A stretch of 64,000 nucleotides of DNA. It comes from Gammaproteobacteria bacterium HGW-Gammaproteobacteria-15. Its GTDB lineage: Bacteria > Pseudomonadota > Gammaproteobacteria > Enterobacterales > Alteromonadaceae. A program made the position numbers and the translations under genes. A model generated the notes under the pieces. The model did not search any database and was not told where the DNA came from. It was given only the letters and a program-made list of their open reading frames with translations. Of the stretch, positions 53,437 to 63,756 are shown one piece after another (position 1 is the stretch's first letter; each line of letters begins with the position of its first letter). Location: positions 496,001-560,000 of the forward strand of contig PGZF01000001.1 in the NCBI GenBank assembly GCA_002840125.1, read 5' to 3'.

Positions 53437-54714
53437 ATGCAGGTTAACAGTGCAGAGCAGGCCCTGAGTATTATTCAGGATCATGACACCATATGGTGCC
53501 ACTCTATGGCTGCCACTCCGTATTACCTGCTGCAGGCTCTGGCTAAAGTAGCCTTGCAGCGGCAAAACCTGACGTTGCTGCAACTACACACCGAACATAG
53601 CGAAATGCTCAGTGATACCGCGCTGCAGGGCCATCTTCGCCAACGCTGCTTTTTTGTCGGCGGCAGCACCCGTGCCGCTGTTAACTGCGGCAGTGCCGAT
53701 TATGTGCCGATATTTTTATCCGAAATTCCCAAGTTATTCCGCAGTGGCGAGCAACAGCTGGATGTAGCACTGATCCAGGTTTCCAAACCAGATCACCATG
53801 GTTTTTGCAGCTTGGGGGTATCGGTAGAGGCCACACGCGCCGCGCTGCAAATGGCAAAAAAAGTAATTGCCTGGGTTAATCCGCTAATGCCACGCACTCA
53901 TGGCGACTCATTCATCCATCTAAGTCAGATTGACCGCTACGTAGAATACAGCAGCCCCATGCCGCTACACAAAGCCGCAAAACAAGATGTAGTAACGCAA
54001 CAAATAGGCCGCCATGTTGCCAGCCTGATCCGTGATGGTGACTGCCTGCAAATGGGTATTGGGGCAATACCCGACGCAACACTTGGCTGCCTCGGTGATA
54101 GGAAAAACCTTGGCGTTCACACCGAAATGTTTTCTGACGGTGTGCTAACGCTAATTGAACAGGGCGTGATAACTAACCAGAATAAACGCAAACACCGCGG
54201 TAAAATAGTCACCACTTTCGCCATGGGCAGTCAAAAACTATACGATTTTATTGATGACAACCCATTGGTAGCATTTCTTGATGTCGAATACACCAACGAT
54301 ACAGCAGTTATCCGGCAAAACCCACAGGTGGTGTCAATCAACAGTGCGCTACAGGTTGATTTAAGTGGCCAGGTTTGTGCAGACTCTTTAGGCACTAAAA
54401 TTTACTCCGGGGTCGGCGGCCAGATGGATTTTGTCCGCGGCGCAGCACTGTCAGAAGGTGGCAGGGCTATTATCGCCCTGCCTGCCACAGCAGCGGGCGG
54501 CACAGTATCACGCATCAGCTCACTGCTAAACCCTGGCGCAGGTGTCGTTACCACCCGCGCCCATGTGCACTATATTGTTACCGAATACGGCATTGCTAAT
54601 TTAAAAGCACGCAGTCTGACAGAACGCGCACGGGCACTGATAGATATTGCCGCACCACAGTTTCAAGCCTCACTATCAGAACAGGTATGGCAAGACTGGG
54701 GGCTTAACGTGTAA
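53437..54714 (+). CDS. Acetyl-CoA hydrolase / CoA-transferase family protein
   Basis: The 425-residue protein belongs to the acetyl-CoA hydrolase/4-hydroxybutyrate CoA-transferase family. The catalytic Glu is in VHTEMFSDGV, and the CoA-binding loops appear as GIGAIPDATL, YSGVGGQMDFVRGA and VTEYGIANLKARS. It would move CoA between short-chain acids (for example acetate and succinate or butyrate). GGGAGAG precedes the ATG. No pathway partners are adjacent, so the natural acids are unknown. Confidence 0.88.
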   Translation: MQVNSAEQALSIIQDHDTIWCHSMAATPYYLLQALAKVALQRQNLTLLQLHTEHSEMLSDTALQGHLRQRCFFVGGSTRAAVNCGSADYVPIFLSEIPKLFRSGEQQLDVALIQVSKPDHHGFCSLGVSVEATRAALQMAKKVIAWVNPLMPRTHGDSFIHLSQIDRYVEYSSPMPLHKAAKQDVVTQQIGRHVASLIRDGDCLQMGIGAIPDATLGCLGDRKNLGVHTEMFSDGVLTLIEQGVITNQNKRKHRGKIVTTFAMGSQKLYDFIDDNPLVAFLDVEYTNDTAVIRQNPQVVSINSALQVDLSGQVCADSLGTKIYSGVGGQMDFVRGAALSEGGRAIIALPATAAGGTVSRISSLLNPGAGVVTTRAHVHYIVTEYGIANLKARSLTERARALIDIAAPQFQASLSEQVWQDWGLNV

Positions 54715-54744
54715 TACGCTAAAAAAGTAGTACCAACCTATTGT

Positions 54745-56667
54745 TCACACACGGTAATCAGCCAAAATAGTCACCAGTGTTTCGCATTGCTGCATTAATG
54801 CCGTACTGGTTTGTTGCGCTATTTTAGACTGCTGCGCGCTGTCTTGCGCCAACTGACGAATTTGCCGGGTTTTCTGGTTAATATTTTCGGCTACTGTGCT
54901 TTGCTGCTCAGCAGCGCTGGCGATACCGGCATTCTGGCTTTTTATCTGATCCACCGCCGATTGCACTGCATGCAACGCACTGCGCGCACCTTCGGCAAAT
55001 TTAACGTTGTCGGCTACGGTCAGCTTATAACGGCTGTTAATTTGCTCAACAGAGGCTACACCGCTTTCCAGGCCGGAGATCATCTGCTTTATTTCACCGG
55101 TAGAGGCCTGTGTTCTGCCGGCTAACGATCTGACTTCGTCGGCTACCACACTAAAACCACGGCCCTGTTCACCGGCTCTGGCCGCTTCAATGGCAGCATT
55201 AAGTGCCAGCAAGTTAGTTTGCTCGGCAATACTGTTAATCACTTCCAGCACTTTGGCAATGTCCTGGCTGGCTTTAGTCAGCGAGTTTATCGCCTGTTCA
55301 GATTCAGCCACCGCACGCATTTGCTGCTGCGAGTTGGTTACGGTATTTTCAATAACCGTCATCACCTGCTCTGCCAGAGTAGCCACTTCCTGCGCCGCGG
55401 TTTCTGCATCCAGGGCGCCTGTCGCTACGGCATGTGAGGTGGTGGTCATTTCTTCTATCGCATTGGCAATAGCTGCGGTGTCATGGGTTTGCTGGGTAAT
55501 TTTCTGCAATACCTGTTTAGCCGCCTGATCCATGGTAACTGCAGAGTGTTTCAAGCCGCCGGATACCTGCTGCACATCAACAATGGTGCGGCGCACTCTG
55601 TCCAGCAACGCATCAAAGCCGCTGGCCATAGTGCCTATTTCATCTTTGCGGTCAAAGTTAAGCCGGGCAGTTAAGTCGCCCTCGCCTTCAACAATGTTGG
55701 CTAATGAGGCATTTACTTTATTCAGCGGTTGAATAACCACGTAACGGGTAAGGAAAAACACCATCGCAATCAGCAAAATGCCAAATACCACGACTAAAGC
55801 AATCAGCGAGCGCAAGGTCTGCCACACCAGGCCATTTCTTTCAGTTTCTGAATACACCAGATGCACTTTATAGCCCCAGGGAGCAAACTCCAGCGTTTGT
55901 CGCTGCCAGCCATCGTTTTGCCCGGCCAGAATTTGCTGTACTGCATCAACGGCGATATTGTCAGAGTTTACCCGTACCTTACCGCTGCGATCTTCAATAG
56001 CCACAAAGCCCTGCGTTAACAACCGGCTTTGCATCACTATGCGGTTTAGCGCTTCTAAATCAGCACGATAGCCCACATAGCTGATACCAATAACATTATT
56101 GCTGCCATCTTTTACCGGTTCGTACCCGGTAACAAAAGGGTTACCCAGAATATCGACCACGCCATAAAACGCCGTACCGCGGCGGATGGCAGCAATAGCC
56201 AGGCCGTTAGGGTCCAGTACTGTGCCAATGGCTCTGTTATTATTGGTAATCACATTGGTAGAAATACGCACAAAGTCGTTGTTATCACGGCTGAATAAGG
56301 TGGCTGTACCGCCCATAATATCGGTAACGGCATCGACCAGTTCAAAACGGTTAGCCTGGCCGGTACCATTAAATACCAGATCATTTACCCGGCGCCCCGC
56401 TACCTCGACCGGCGGGCCAACGCTTACCGCACCACTTTGGGCAATGCGTTGATTCAGCAAGCGCATACTGCTTTTTACCTGCGCCTGCATCAGGTTATCG
56501 GTCAGGGTTAGCAGTGCCACTATCTCGCCGCCCAGCTGCTGGCGCTCCCGCTCAAGCTGCTGGGTTAACTTGCTGGCCTCGCGCCCGGAGATAAGTGCTA
56601 TGACAATTACAGCAATAACAACAACTAAGCTGGTAAGCCATACAATAAAGGTTTTTTGTAATGTCAT
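54745..56667 (-). CDS. Methyl-accepting chemotaxis protein with Cache sensor
   Basis: The 640-residue receptor has an N-terminal membrane helix (about residues 8-28), a periplasmic Cache-type sensor (about 30-275), a second membrane helix (about 284-306), a HAMP domain ([25 protein letters not shown]) and a cytoplasmic signalling coiled coil. The conserved hairpin tip reads [21 protein letters not shown]. The sensor contains repeated [10 protein letters not shown] and [14 protein letters not shown] elements; its ligand is unknown. It lies 31 bases downstream of the M14 peptidase gene. Confidence 0.93.
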   Translation of the reverse strand: MTLQKTFIVWLTSLVVVIAVIVIALISGREASKLTQQLERERQQLGGEIVALLTLTDNLMQAQVKSSMRLLNQRIAQSGAVSVGPPVEVAGRRVNDLVFNGTGQANRFELVDAVTDIMGGTATLFSRDNNDFVRISTNVITNNNRAIGTVLDPNGLAIAAIRRGTAFYGVVDILGNPFVTGYEPVKDGSNNVIGISYVGYRADLEALNRIVMQSRLLTQGFVAIEDRSGKVRVNSDNIAVDAVQQILAGQNDGWQRQTLEFAPWGYKVHLVYSETERNGLVWQTLRSLIALVVVFGILLIAMVFFLTRYVVIQPLNKVNASLANIVEGEGDLTARLNFDRKDEIGTMASGFDALLDRVRRTIVDVQQVSGGLKHSAVTMDQAAKQVLQKITQQTHDTAAIANAIEEMTTTSHAVATGALDAETAAQEVATLAEQVMTVIENTVTNSQQQMRAVAESEQAINSLTKASQDIAKVLEVINSIAEQTNLLALNAAIEAARAGEQGRGFSVVADEVRSLAGRTQASTGEIKQMISGLESGVASVEQINSRYKLTVADNVKFAEGARSALHAVQSAVDQIKSQNAGIASAAEQQSTVAENINQKTRQIRQLAQDSAQQSKIAQQTSTALMQQCETLVTILADYRV

Positions 56668-56698
56668 AATTTATCTCATTTAGTGCTGTAGCCTGTTG

Positions 56699-58489
56699 TC
56701 AGGGTTGTATCAGCACCGGATATTTCAGGTACTGATTGTCGTAAAACGGCATTTGCCGGTAAAACCAGTTATAGCGCTCGCGCGGGTTATTACGCAGTGC
56801 TTCATCTTTAGCCAGTGCCTGCTCAAACTGTTGCTGCAGTTCCGGCTGCTGCGCCAGCATCCGCTCAATTAATGGCTCTATGGCGTAGGGTTCAAAATAC
56901 TCGGTGCGTTCGAACATGCCGGGGAAAAAGCCCCAGCTAAAAAATGAATCCGGTGCAGTTGGCTCCAGTAAAGCGACCACCAGGCGGCCTAACTGTTGGT
57001 CGGTGTCTACTTTTACCCAGCCGGCACCAAGCGTACGGCTGATGTTACTGCGGCTAAAACTGGCGTCCTGCAGCATAAAACGGCCCTCAAAAGGCTTTGC
57101 AGCGAAGGTGTGCGCCGTAACACTAAGCTGTTGCAGTGTAACTTTTTGCGCTTTATCCAGCACCGTAACCTCAATACCATGCAGTTTTAGCCGCTCTATC
57201 ACCGTATGCTGCTCCGGTGGCAGCCAATAGGCTTTGGGGATCACGATTTCGTTTTGGGCTACTTTGTCCCAGTAAACCGGCAGTTTTTCATACAGTGTTG
57301 GCTGTCCTGTCCAGGCAACATAGCTATCACCACTGATAGCCGATTGCTTTAGCTGATAACTGATCCCTTTAAAATCGATATAATCTGGCTGCTCACTGGC
57401 AGTATAACTTAACGCCATGCGCCGCGGCCTGGCCTGTAAATCGGCCTGACGGGCCAGAATAAGCGCCTTACCCTGTTCATTCAGCAGTTTCAGGCTTTGC
57501 TCCAGCAATACGTAGGTGCCCAACACCCGCTGGCGGTAAGGTTTTAAGCTGTGGTTTTCTACCAGAACTGTCGGTAAATGGCGCGCATCACCATAGCCGT
57601 TAGAATAACGCGGGCTGGCGGTCCAGCCGCTTATACCTTTGCTGAAGTCTTTGCTGTCGATACCAAACACCAGCGGGCCGGGAATATGCCCGGCTTGCTC
57701 CAGCGCAGCATTCACCGCCGGGCGGTATAATCTGGCCAGCCAGCTGGCACCATTGGGGCTTAAAGCGGCAAAAGGCTCGTTAAAGCCATAGGTAATGTCG
57801 TACTGGTAATCTTCGCCGTCAGTAACATGAATATCGATATATAAATCGGGCTGAAAGCGGTTTATTACCCCCAGCAACGCCTGCATTTCCGGCGCATCGG
57901 CTTTGGCGTAATCACGGTTTAAATTCAGGTTTTGCGCGGTAGAGCGCCAGCCTTGCTGCAACGGGCCACGCTGGTTCATCCGGTTGTATAACGAGCGGCG
58001 TTCATGGCCATCAGCTGACAATACCGGAATAAATAACAAGTCGGCATTGGCCAGTAAATAGGCTTTATCGCCCTGGGTTATATCGCGCAGCAACATTAAA
58101 CCGGCATCTTTGCCATCAATCTCACCACTGTGAATACCGGCCTGCACCAATAGCAAGGGCCGGTCCGGGTTTTGCGCAATTTTATGCAAGGCTTTACTGG
58201 CTTTAACCAGATACAAAGGCCGGCCCTGTGCACTAAAGCCAAATTGCTCCAGCTCCAGCAACTCTGAGCTGTCGACCAGCTTACGCAGGTAAGCCAGAGT
58301 GGCGTTATAATCAGGGCTGTCTGTCAGGCCGGTAAGCTCGGCCGGGGTAACCCAGGGGGCATTCTTGGCTTTTACTAAACTTTCGCTTTCGCCACTCCAG
58401 GCGGGTAGTGGCGGCAACCAATCTGCCGCCGGTAACTGACATGGCAGTACTACACTGCCGGCAAGTACTAAGGCTAAAAACCTGTTCAT
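56699..58489 (-). CDS. Exported M14-family zinc carboxypeptidase
   Basis: The 596-residue protein has a signal peptide (MNRFLALVLAGSVVLPCQLPAA), an M14 peptidase domain (about 60-330) with the zinc motif HSGEIDG (HxxE) and third ligand in YIDIHVTDGEDYQ, and a 270-residue C-terminal region of unknown role. It would trim peptides or peptidoglycan-derived substrates in the periplasm. It starts one base after the RND pump gene, so it is translationally coupled to the pump; a peptide-related pump substrate is possible. Confidence 0.85.
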   Translation of the reverse strand: MNRFLALVLAGSVVLPCQLPAADWLPPLPAWSGESESLVKAKNAPWVTPAELTGLTDSPDYNATLAYLRKLVDSSELLELEQFGFSAQGRPLYLVKASKALHKIAQNPDRPLLLVQAGIHSGEIDGKDAGLMLLRDITQGDKAYLLANADLLFIPVLSADGHERRSLYNRMNQRGPLQQGWRSTAQNLNLNRDYAKADAPEMQALLGVINRFQPDLYIDIHVTDGEDYQYDITYGFNEPFAALSPNGASWLARLYRPAVNAALEQAGHIPGPLVFGIDSKDFSKGISGWTASPRYSNGYGDARHLPTVLVENHSLKPYRQRVLGTYVLLEQSLKLLNEQGKALILARQADLQARPRRMALSYTASEQPDYIDFKGISYQLKQSAISGDSYVAWTGQPTLYEKLPVYWDKVAQNEIVIPKAYWLPPEQHTVIERLKLHGIEVTVLDKAQKVTLQQLSVTAHTFAAKPFEGRFMLQDASFSRSNISRTLGAGWVKVDTDQQLGRLVVALLEPTAPDSFFSWGFFPGMFERTEYFEPYAIEPLIERMLAQQPELQQQFEQALAKDEALRNNPRERYNWFYRQMPFYDNQYLKYPVLIQP

Positions 58490-58490
58490 A

Positions 58491-61400
58491 TTATTCCTGT
58501 ATCGTTTTTATTTTAAATACACTGCAGTACAGCACAGGTAAAAACAGCAATGTCAGTATGGTAGCAAAACCCAGGCCAAACATAATCACTACTGCCAGAC
58601 TGGCAAAAAAATCATCGCCCAGCAACGGCAACATGCCCAAAATAGTGGTAATCGCCGCCATTGACACCGGCCGCACCCGGCTTACGGCACTGTCAAATAC
58701 CGCGTTAAACGCCGCTTTACCTTCTTCCAGCTCCAGTTTTATCTGCTCTACCAGCACAATACAGTTTTTAATCAGCATGCCGGATAAACTTAAAAAGCCC
58801 AGCAGAGCAATAAAACCAAAAGGCGCACCCAGCAACAACAGGCCGAAACTGACACCGATAATCGCCAGTGGCACACACGCCCAAATCACCAGCGCACTGC
58901 GCAGTGAATTAAACAGCAGTACGGTAATAATAAACATCATCAGATAACCCAGCGGCAACGAGCTAAACAGCGCCTTTTGCGCTTTTTGCTGAGCTTCATA
59001 CTCACCACCCCAGCTAAGAAAATAACCGGTTGGCAGCTCAATGGCTTCAATGTCGGCTTTTACCCGCGCCAGCAGTGCTGAAGCGGTATCATCCGATAAG
59101 TTGTCATGATCGGCCATTACCGTTACCGTTCTTTTACGGTCACGGCGCTGAATTTGTGCTTCTTCCCATACCAGCTCAAAACCGGTAACAACCTGGGTTA
59201 TCGGCACATAACGCTGCAGTTTATTGCTGTAAACCTGCAGATCATACAAGGCATCAAGGTTGTCCCGCTCAGCCAGCGGTGAACGTGCCACTATCGGCAG
59301 CAAATGGGTACCGTCGCGGTAAATACCCACAGTGCGCCCCGACATACTGCTTAGCAACACATCATCAATATCCTGCTTGCTGATACCGGCACGACGCGCC
59401 ATCGCTTCATTAAAGCGCGGCCGGATCACTTTGGTGCGCTCACGCCAGTTGTCACGCACACTGACCGCGCGGCCATCGGCCAGTAAAATACTTTGCGCCT
59501 GCGCCGCCAGCTGGCGCAGTACATCCGGATCAGCTCCGCTAAAGCGGGCTTCTATTTTAGCCGGAGTTGATGGCCCCACTTCAAGCCGCAGTAACTTGTA
59601 CTGCAGCCGGGGCAGCTGCTCGGCAATATAATTGCGGGTTTGCTGCATCAGTGCCGGTAACTGTTCGCGATCTTCAGCTCTGACAATAAGCTGGCTGTAG
59701 GCAGCAAAGCTCTTTTCCGGCTGGTAGGTCAGCATAAAGCGATCAGCCCCGCGGCCACTGGTGCTGGTAACATGGCTGACACCATCAAGGCTGGTGATAT
59801 AGTTCATCAGCGCCACCGCATCTTCGGCAGCATGGCGAATATCAGTGCCTTCGGGTTGCCATAAATCCACCAGAAAAATGGGCGTATTCGACGGCGGAAA
59901 AAACACCTGTTTTACCTTGCCAAAGCCAATAACCGCTGCCACCAGTAAGCTTAGGGTCAATACATAGGTTGCCAGCCGGTAACGTAACGCTATGTGCAAT
60001 ACCTTACGGTAAAGCGTAAAAATAACCCCCTGATACAACTCTGTTGGCTCACTGCTGTGTTGCAGTTTGTCTTTAAACAGCATACTGGCAAAAAATGGCG
60101 TCAGGGTAATTGCCGTTACCCAGCTTAATAACAACGACACCAGTAACACCCAAAACAAACTGCCGGCAAATTCGCCGGTGGCATCACTGGACAACCCTAT
60201 AGGCGCAAAGGCGGCAATGGCAATAACAGTGGCGCCCAGTAATGGCCATTGCGTTTGTTTCACAATTAAACTGGCTGCATCAGCCAGCTTTAGGCGCCGC
60301 TGCATACCAATTAAAATACCTTCGGTAATAACAATAGCGTTATCCACCAGCATACCCAGCGCAATAACCAAAGCGCCCAGCGAAACACGTTGCAACTCAA
60401 TATTCATCTGGCGCATAAAAATGAAGGTGCCAAGCACCGTCAGCAGCAAAATCAGACCAATTAAAATACCGCTGCGCAGCCCCATAAAAACCAGCAGTAC
60501 CACGATTACAATGGCGACAGCTTCCGCCAGATTAATAATAAAACTGCTGACCGAGCCGGCCACTTCGTCTGGCTGGTTATAAATGGTATGCAGCTCTATG
60601 CCCACCGGTTTGTTGTATTCCAGCTGTGCCAGGCGTTGCTGAATTTGCTCTCCGGCATCAACTACGTTAACCCCGCCGGAGAATGACACGCCCAGCGTCA
60701 GGGCATTTTTGCCGGCAAAGCGGATCAACTGGCCGGGTACTTCTGCATTTTCTCGGTACACACGGGCAACATCACCTAAATAAATCAGCTCCTTTGAATC
60801 CGGGCTGCTGATAATCAGGTTTTCCAGCTCTGCCACCGACTGAAACTCGCCGGTAGGATAAATACGCAGCCGATCCGGCCCTACCTTGATGGAACCGGCA
60901 TTGGCCACCATATTCTGGCTTTGCAGCAAGGCCGATAAGGTTTGCGGTGCTATTCCCAGGGCCGTTAAGCGCGGGCGGGAAATTTCAACAATGACCTGCT
61001 CCTGCTGCACACCGCCTACCGCTACTTTGCCTACGCTGGGTACCAGCACCAACTCACGGCGCAAAAAGTCAACGTAATCGCGCAGTTCATCTTCACCGTA
61101 GCCGTCACCGGTAATAGCAAATAAAATACCGTACACATCACCAAAATCATCTTTTACCTGTGGTGTTTGCACACCAGGTGGCAATTGCGGCTGCAAATCA
61201 TTGACTTTGTGGCGCAGCTCATCCCAGATTTGTTTCAGCTCTTTGGCGCGGTAGGTGTCTTTCATTTCTACCATCAGCTGCGATAAGCCTGCGGTAGACA
61301 CTGAGGTAACATGATTTACATAGGGCAATTGCTGAATGGCATTTTCCAGCGGGTAAGTCACCTCTTCTTCTACCTGCAACGGTGAAGCACCAGGGTATTG

Positions 61401-61547
61401 GGTAATAATTAACGCCTGCTTTAACGTAAATTGCGGGTCTTCCAGCCGCCCCAACCCCAGGTACGACACTATACCGCCAAACAATAAAATGGCAGCAAAC
61501 AGCCAGGATGATGTGCGGTAGTGAATAAAATAGCGCGCCAGATCCAT
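58491..61547 (-). CDS. RND multidrug efflux transporter (AcrB-type)
   Basis: The 1018-residue inner-membrane transporter has the AcrB-family layout of 12 helices and two periplasmic loops. TM4 carries GMLVDNAIVITEG with the proton-relay Asp, and the first loop holds PGASPLQVEEEVTYPLENAIQQLPYV. This branch (VexF-like) exports small organic molecules. It starts two bases after the adaptor stop. No outer-membrane duct is encoded here, so it probably uses a TolC encoded elsewhere. Confidence 0.9.
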   Translation of the reverse strand: MDLARYFIHYRTSSWLFAAILLFGGIVSYLGLGRLEDPQFTLKQALIITQYPGASPLQVEEEVTYPLENAIQQLPYVNHVTSVSTAGLSQLMVEMKDTYRAKELKQIWDELRHKVNDLQPQLPPGVQTPQVKDDFGDVYGILFAITGDGYGEDELRDYVDFLRRELVLVPSVGKVAVGGVQQEQVIVEISRPRLTALGIAPQTLSALLQSQNMVANAGSIKVGPDRLRIYPTGEFQSVAELENLIISSPDSKELIYLGDVARVYRENAEVPGQLIRFAGKNALTLGVSFSGGVNVVDAGEQIQQRLAQLEYNKPVGIELHTIYNQPDEVAGSVSSFIINLAEAVAIVIVVLLVFMGLRSGILIGLILLLTVLGTFIFMRQMNIELQRVSLGALVIALGMLVDNAIVITEGILIGMQRRLKLADAASLIVKQTQWPLLGATVIAIAAFAPIGLSSDATGEFAGSLFWVLLVSLLLSWVTAITLTPFFASMLFKDKLQHSSEPTELYQGVIFTLYRKVLHIALRYRLATYVLTLSLLVAAVIGFGKVKQVFFPPSNTPIFLVDLWQPEGTDIRHAAEDAVALMNYITSLDGVSHVTSTSGRGADRFMLTYQPEKSFAAYSQLIVRAEDREQLPALMQQTRNYIAEQLPRLQYKLLRLEVGPSTPAKIEARFSGADPDVLRQLAAQAQSILLADGRAVSVRDNWRERTKVIRPRFNEAMARRAGISKQDIDDVLLSSMSGRTVGIYRDGTHLLPIVARSPLAERDNLDALYDLQVYSNKLQRYVPITQVVTGFELVWEEAQIQRRDRKRTVTVMADHDNLSDDTASALLARVKADIEAIELPTGYFLSWGGEYEAQQKAQKALFSSLPLGYLMMFIITVLLFNSLRSALVIWACVPLAIIGVSFGLLLLGAPFGFIALLGFLSLSGMLIKNCIVLVEQIKLELEEGKAAFNAVFDSAVSRVRPVSMAAITTILGMLPLLGDDFFASLAVVIMFGLGFATILTLLFLPVLYCSVFKIKTIQE

Positions 61548-61549
61548 AC

Positions 61550-62641
61550 TTACAGCCCCCGCTCACGCACCCAGGGCCTGACCTGCTGACCTTCAGTTAG
61601 CTGCTGTACACCGGCGACAACCACCTGCTCACCCACTGCCAGGCCAGACGTTATTGCCGCACCGGCACTGGTTAAGCTGCTAACGGTAACGGCACGTTTG
61701 CTAACAGTGCCGCTGTCGTTATCATAAACCCAGACATAGCTTTGCTGTGATGCCAGAGGATCGCTGCCAGGCATAAAAATAGCACTGGCCGGAATAAACA
61801 TGGCGTCAATATACACATTGCTGATTTTACTGACCTCAGCAATAACATTCGCTGTCATACCCGACAGCACATTAAAGTCTGTTGGCGTGGGCATACTAAA
61901 CACCACCTTAAAGCTGTTGGTGGCCGGATCTGCCTGGGTGTCCCATTCACGAATACGGGCGCGGTAACGGTATAGCGGGTGCGAGTCGAACACCACCTCG
62001 GGCTGGTAGTCGAAATCTTTACGCACGTTGGATATCACATCTTCCGGCACCTGGATCACCACATCTACCTGATCGCGCACCTGCAGTTCCATAATGGCCT
62101 GCTGTGCCGCAACATTTTCGTGGTTTTCAACCAGTAGGCGGGAAATATTACCGGCAAAAGGCGCTTCCAGCCGGGTGTAACTCAGCGCGGTTTCTGCCGT
62201 GGATAAATCAGCCTGCGCTACCTGTAACTGGGCTTTGGCTTCATCATATACGGCTTGTGACACCAGCTTTTGGCTTATCAGCTGCTCAGAGCGGGTAAAC
62301 TGGGTTTGCGATAGCTCAAAGCGGGCCCGGGCCTGATCCAGCTTGAGTTTAAAATCGGTATCATCCAGCCGGGCCAGCAACTGGCCTTTTTCAACGGCCT
62401 GCCCCGGCCTAGCCACCAGCTGTACCAGTTTACCACTGACACGAAAAGTTAAACTGGCACGTTCTGTCGGTGCTACCACCGCCGGAAACTGCCGTACGGC
62501 GCCCGTAGCATCTGCACTTACCTGATGCAGCTTTACCGGCCGTACCAGTTGCGCCGTTGATTCAGGTTCGGGTTTTGAACAAGCGTTAAGCAGTAATACA
62601 GTGGATATTGACAGAAAAACAAGCGGCCGGAAGTGCAGCAT
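61550..62641 (-). CDS. RND pump periplasmic adaptor (lipoprotein)
   Basis: The product (363 residues from 62641) begins with a lipoprotein signal (VFLSISTVLLLNAC) and has the HlyD fold: a beta-barrel start (VRPVKLHQVSAD), a lipoyl-like half (VSGKLVQLVARPGQAVEKGQLLARLDDTD), a helical hairpin and a second lipoyl half (LEAPFAGNISRLLVE). The start at 62641 is chosen because AGGA is correctly spaced before it. It is the first gene of the efflux-peptidase operon. Confidence 0.88.
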   Translation of the reverse strand: MLHFRPLVFLSISTVLLLNACSKPEPESTAQLVRPVKLHQVSADATGAVRQFPAVVAPTERASLTFRVSGKLVQLVARPGQAVEKGQLLARLDDTDFKLKLDQARARFELSQTQFTRSEQLISQKLVSQAVYDEAKAQLQVAQADLSTAETALSYTRLEAPFAGNISRLLVENHENVAAQQAIMELQVRDQVDVVIQVPEDVISNVRKDFDYQPEVVFDSHPLYRYRARIREWDTQADPATNSFKVVFSMPTPTDFNVLSGMTANVIAEVSKISNVYIDAMFIPASAIFMPGSDPLASQQSYVWVYDNDSGTVSKRAVTVSSLTSAGAAITSGLAVGEQVVVAGVQQLTEGQQVRPWVRERGL

Positions 62642-62763
62642 AGGTATCATCCTGAAACGGTAATAAAACAAAGGTGCTGTTAAAGCGTAGCCAAATCTCT
62701 GCGGAACGCTGTATTTAACATTAAAATCAGCCGGCTAACAGCATATTTTACTGTTACACCATG

Positions 62764-62789
62764 AAAAAACCCGCCACTTCGGGCGGGTT
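62764..62789 (-). terminator. Intrinsic terminator of the porin gene
   Basis: On the minus strand AACCCGCC and GGCGGGTT flank a short CGAAGT loop and are followed by a run of T residues. It lies 23 bases after the porin stop codon. Confidence 0.88.
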
Positions 62790-62812
62790 AGCTTCAGCCG
62801 GGCTGATGTTAA

Positions 62813-63598
62813 TCAGAAACGGTAGCTGGCGCCCAGCATGTATACGTCATCATTGGTCAGGAAGTCATCAAACGTTACTGCAGCATGCAAAGCCAGATTC
62901 GGCTGTAAATACCAACTGCCGCGCACAGTGATGCTGTCTTTATCGGCACTGACTACGTCATCTGACAACCAGTTGTACGCCAGACCTAACGAGATATTGC
63001 GGCCAAAATAATAATCGGCAGCCACACCAAACTCAGATTCATCCTGGTTTTTCTGATCCATGTAGCTGGCTTCGATATTAATAAAATTACCGTTTTCCAG
63101 TTTCAGTAATTTTTTCGTGCTCACGCCATATTCAGTATAGCTGCCCTCACCGTCTGGCCGGCTTTGGCGTGCATCCAGTTTTACCAGCCAGTCGCCACTA
63201 ACAAAATAACCCAGGCTGGCTTCAATAATGCGATCATCAGAACCGTTAAATTCATTAACATTAATTGCCGCATAGAAGTTATGCGCCATATCCTGATACA
63301 CACCACCGACTTCCCAGCCGCTGACGCTATAGTCAGGCTCACCCGGGAAATCCAAATTGCTGTAGCTGTAACCTGCATGTACGCTGGCATTACGGCTGAT
63401 AAACGCCGCTTCAGCATAAGGTACTGTGCCGTAACTTACCGGCGTTAAATAAAATTCATGCCGTAACGACCAGGTTTGTATTTCGCCGTTGCCCACATCA
63501 CCCCAGCCAAAACCGGCATCGGATTGGTGCTGATATGTATTTGCCATCGCAGAAACAGAGAAAGCGGCGATAAAAGAAGCTAATAAAGTACGTTTCAT
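62813..63598 (-). CDS. Putative outer-membrane porin
   Basis: The product (261 residues from 63598) has a signal peptide (KRTLLASFIAAFSVSAMA) and a repeating pattern of alternating residues with aromatic girdles, ending VYMLGASYRF, typical of a beta-barrel ending in an aromatic residue. It resembles the putative-porin family PF16956. AAGGA precedes the ATG at 63598; the frame upstream of it is not needed. It is a diffusion pore of unknown specificity. Confidence 0.75.
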   Translation of the reverse strand: MKRTLLASFIAAFSVSAMANTYQHQSDAGFGWGDVGNGEIQTWSLRHEFYLTPVSYGTVPYAEAAFISRNASVHAGYSYSNLDFPGEPDYSVSGWEVGGVYQDMAHNFYAAINVNEFNGSDDRIIEASLGYFVSGDWLVKLDARQSRPDGEGSYTEYGVSTKKLLKLENGNFINIEASYMDQKNQDESEFGVAADYYFGRNISLGLAYNWLSDDVVSADKDSITVRGSWYLQPNLALHAAVTFDDFLTNDDVYMLGASYRF

Positions 63599-63692
63599 AA
63601 TTGTCCTTCCTGATTGAATGCACAGGGGCTGTGTGTCAGGCACCAACCCGCGCGCATACTATGCAGTTATCACTGAACAATCAATGAACCTT

Positions 63693-63710
63693 AGCGGCTT
63701 TAAGGCCGCT
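63693..63710. terminator. Weak hairpin after uvrB
   Basis: AGCGGC and GCCGCT form a six-base stem with loop TTTAAG, followed on the plus strand by GTTTTG. On the minus strand, where uvrB is read, there is no T-run, so any terminator role for uvrB is doubtful. Confidence 0.25.
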
Positions 63711-63756
63711 GTTTTGCAACAGAATATTGCAATTGTACAAATCAGCAGCAGTACGA

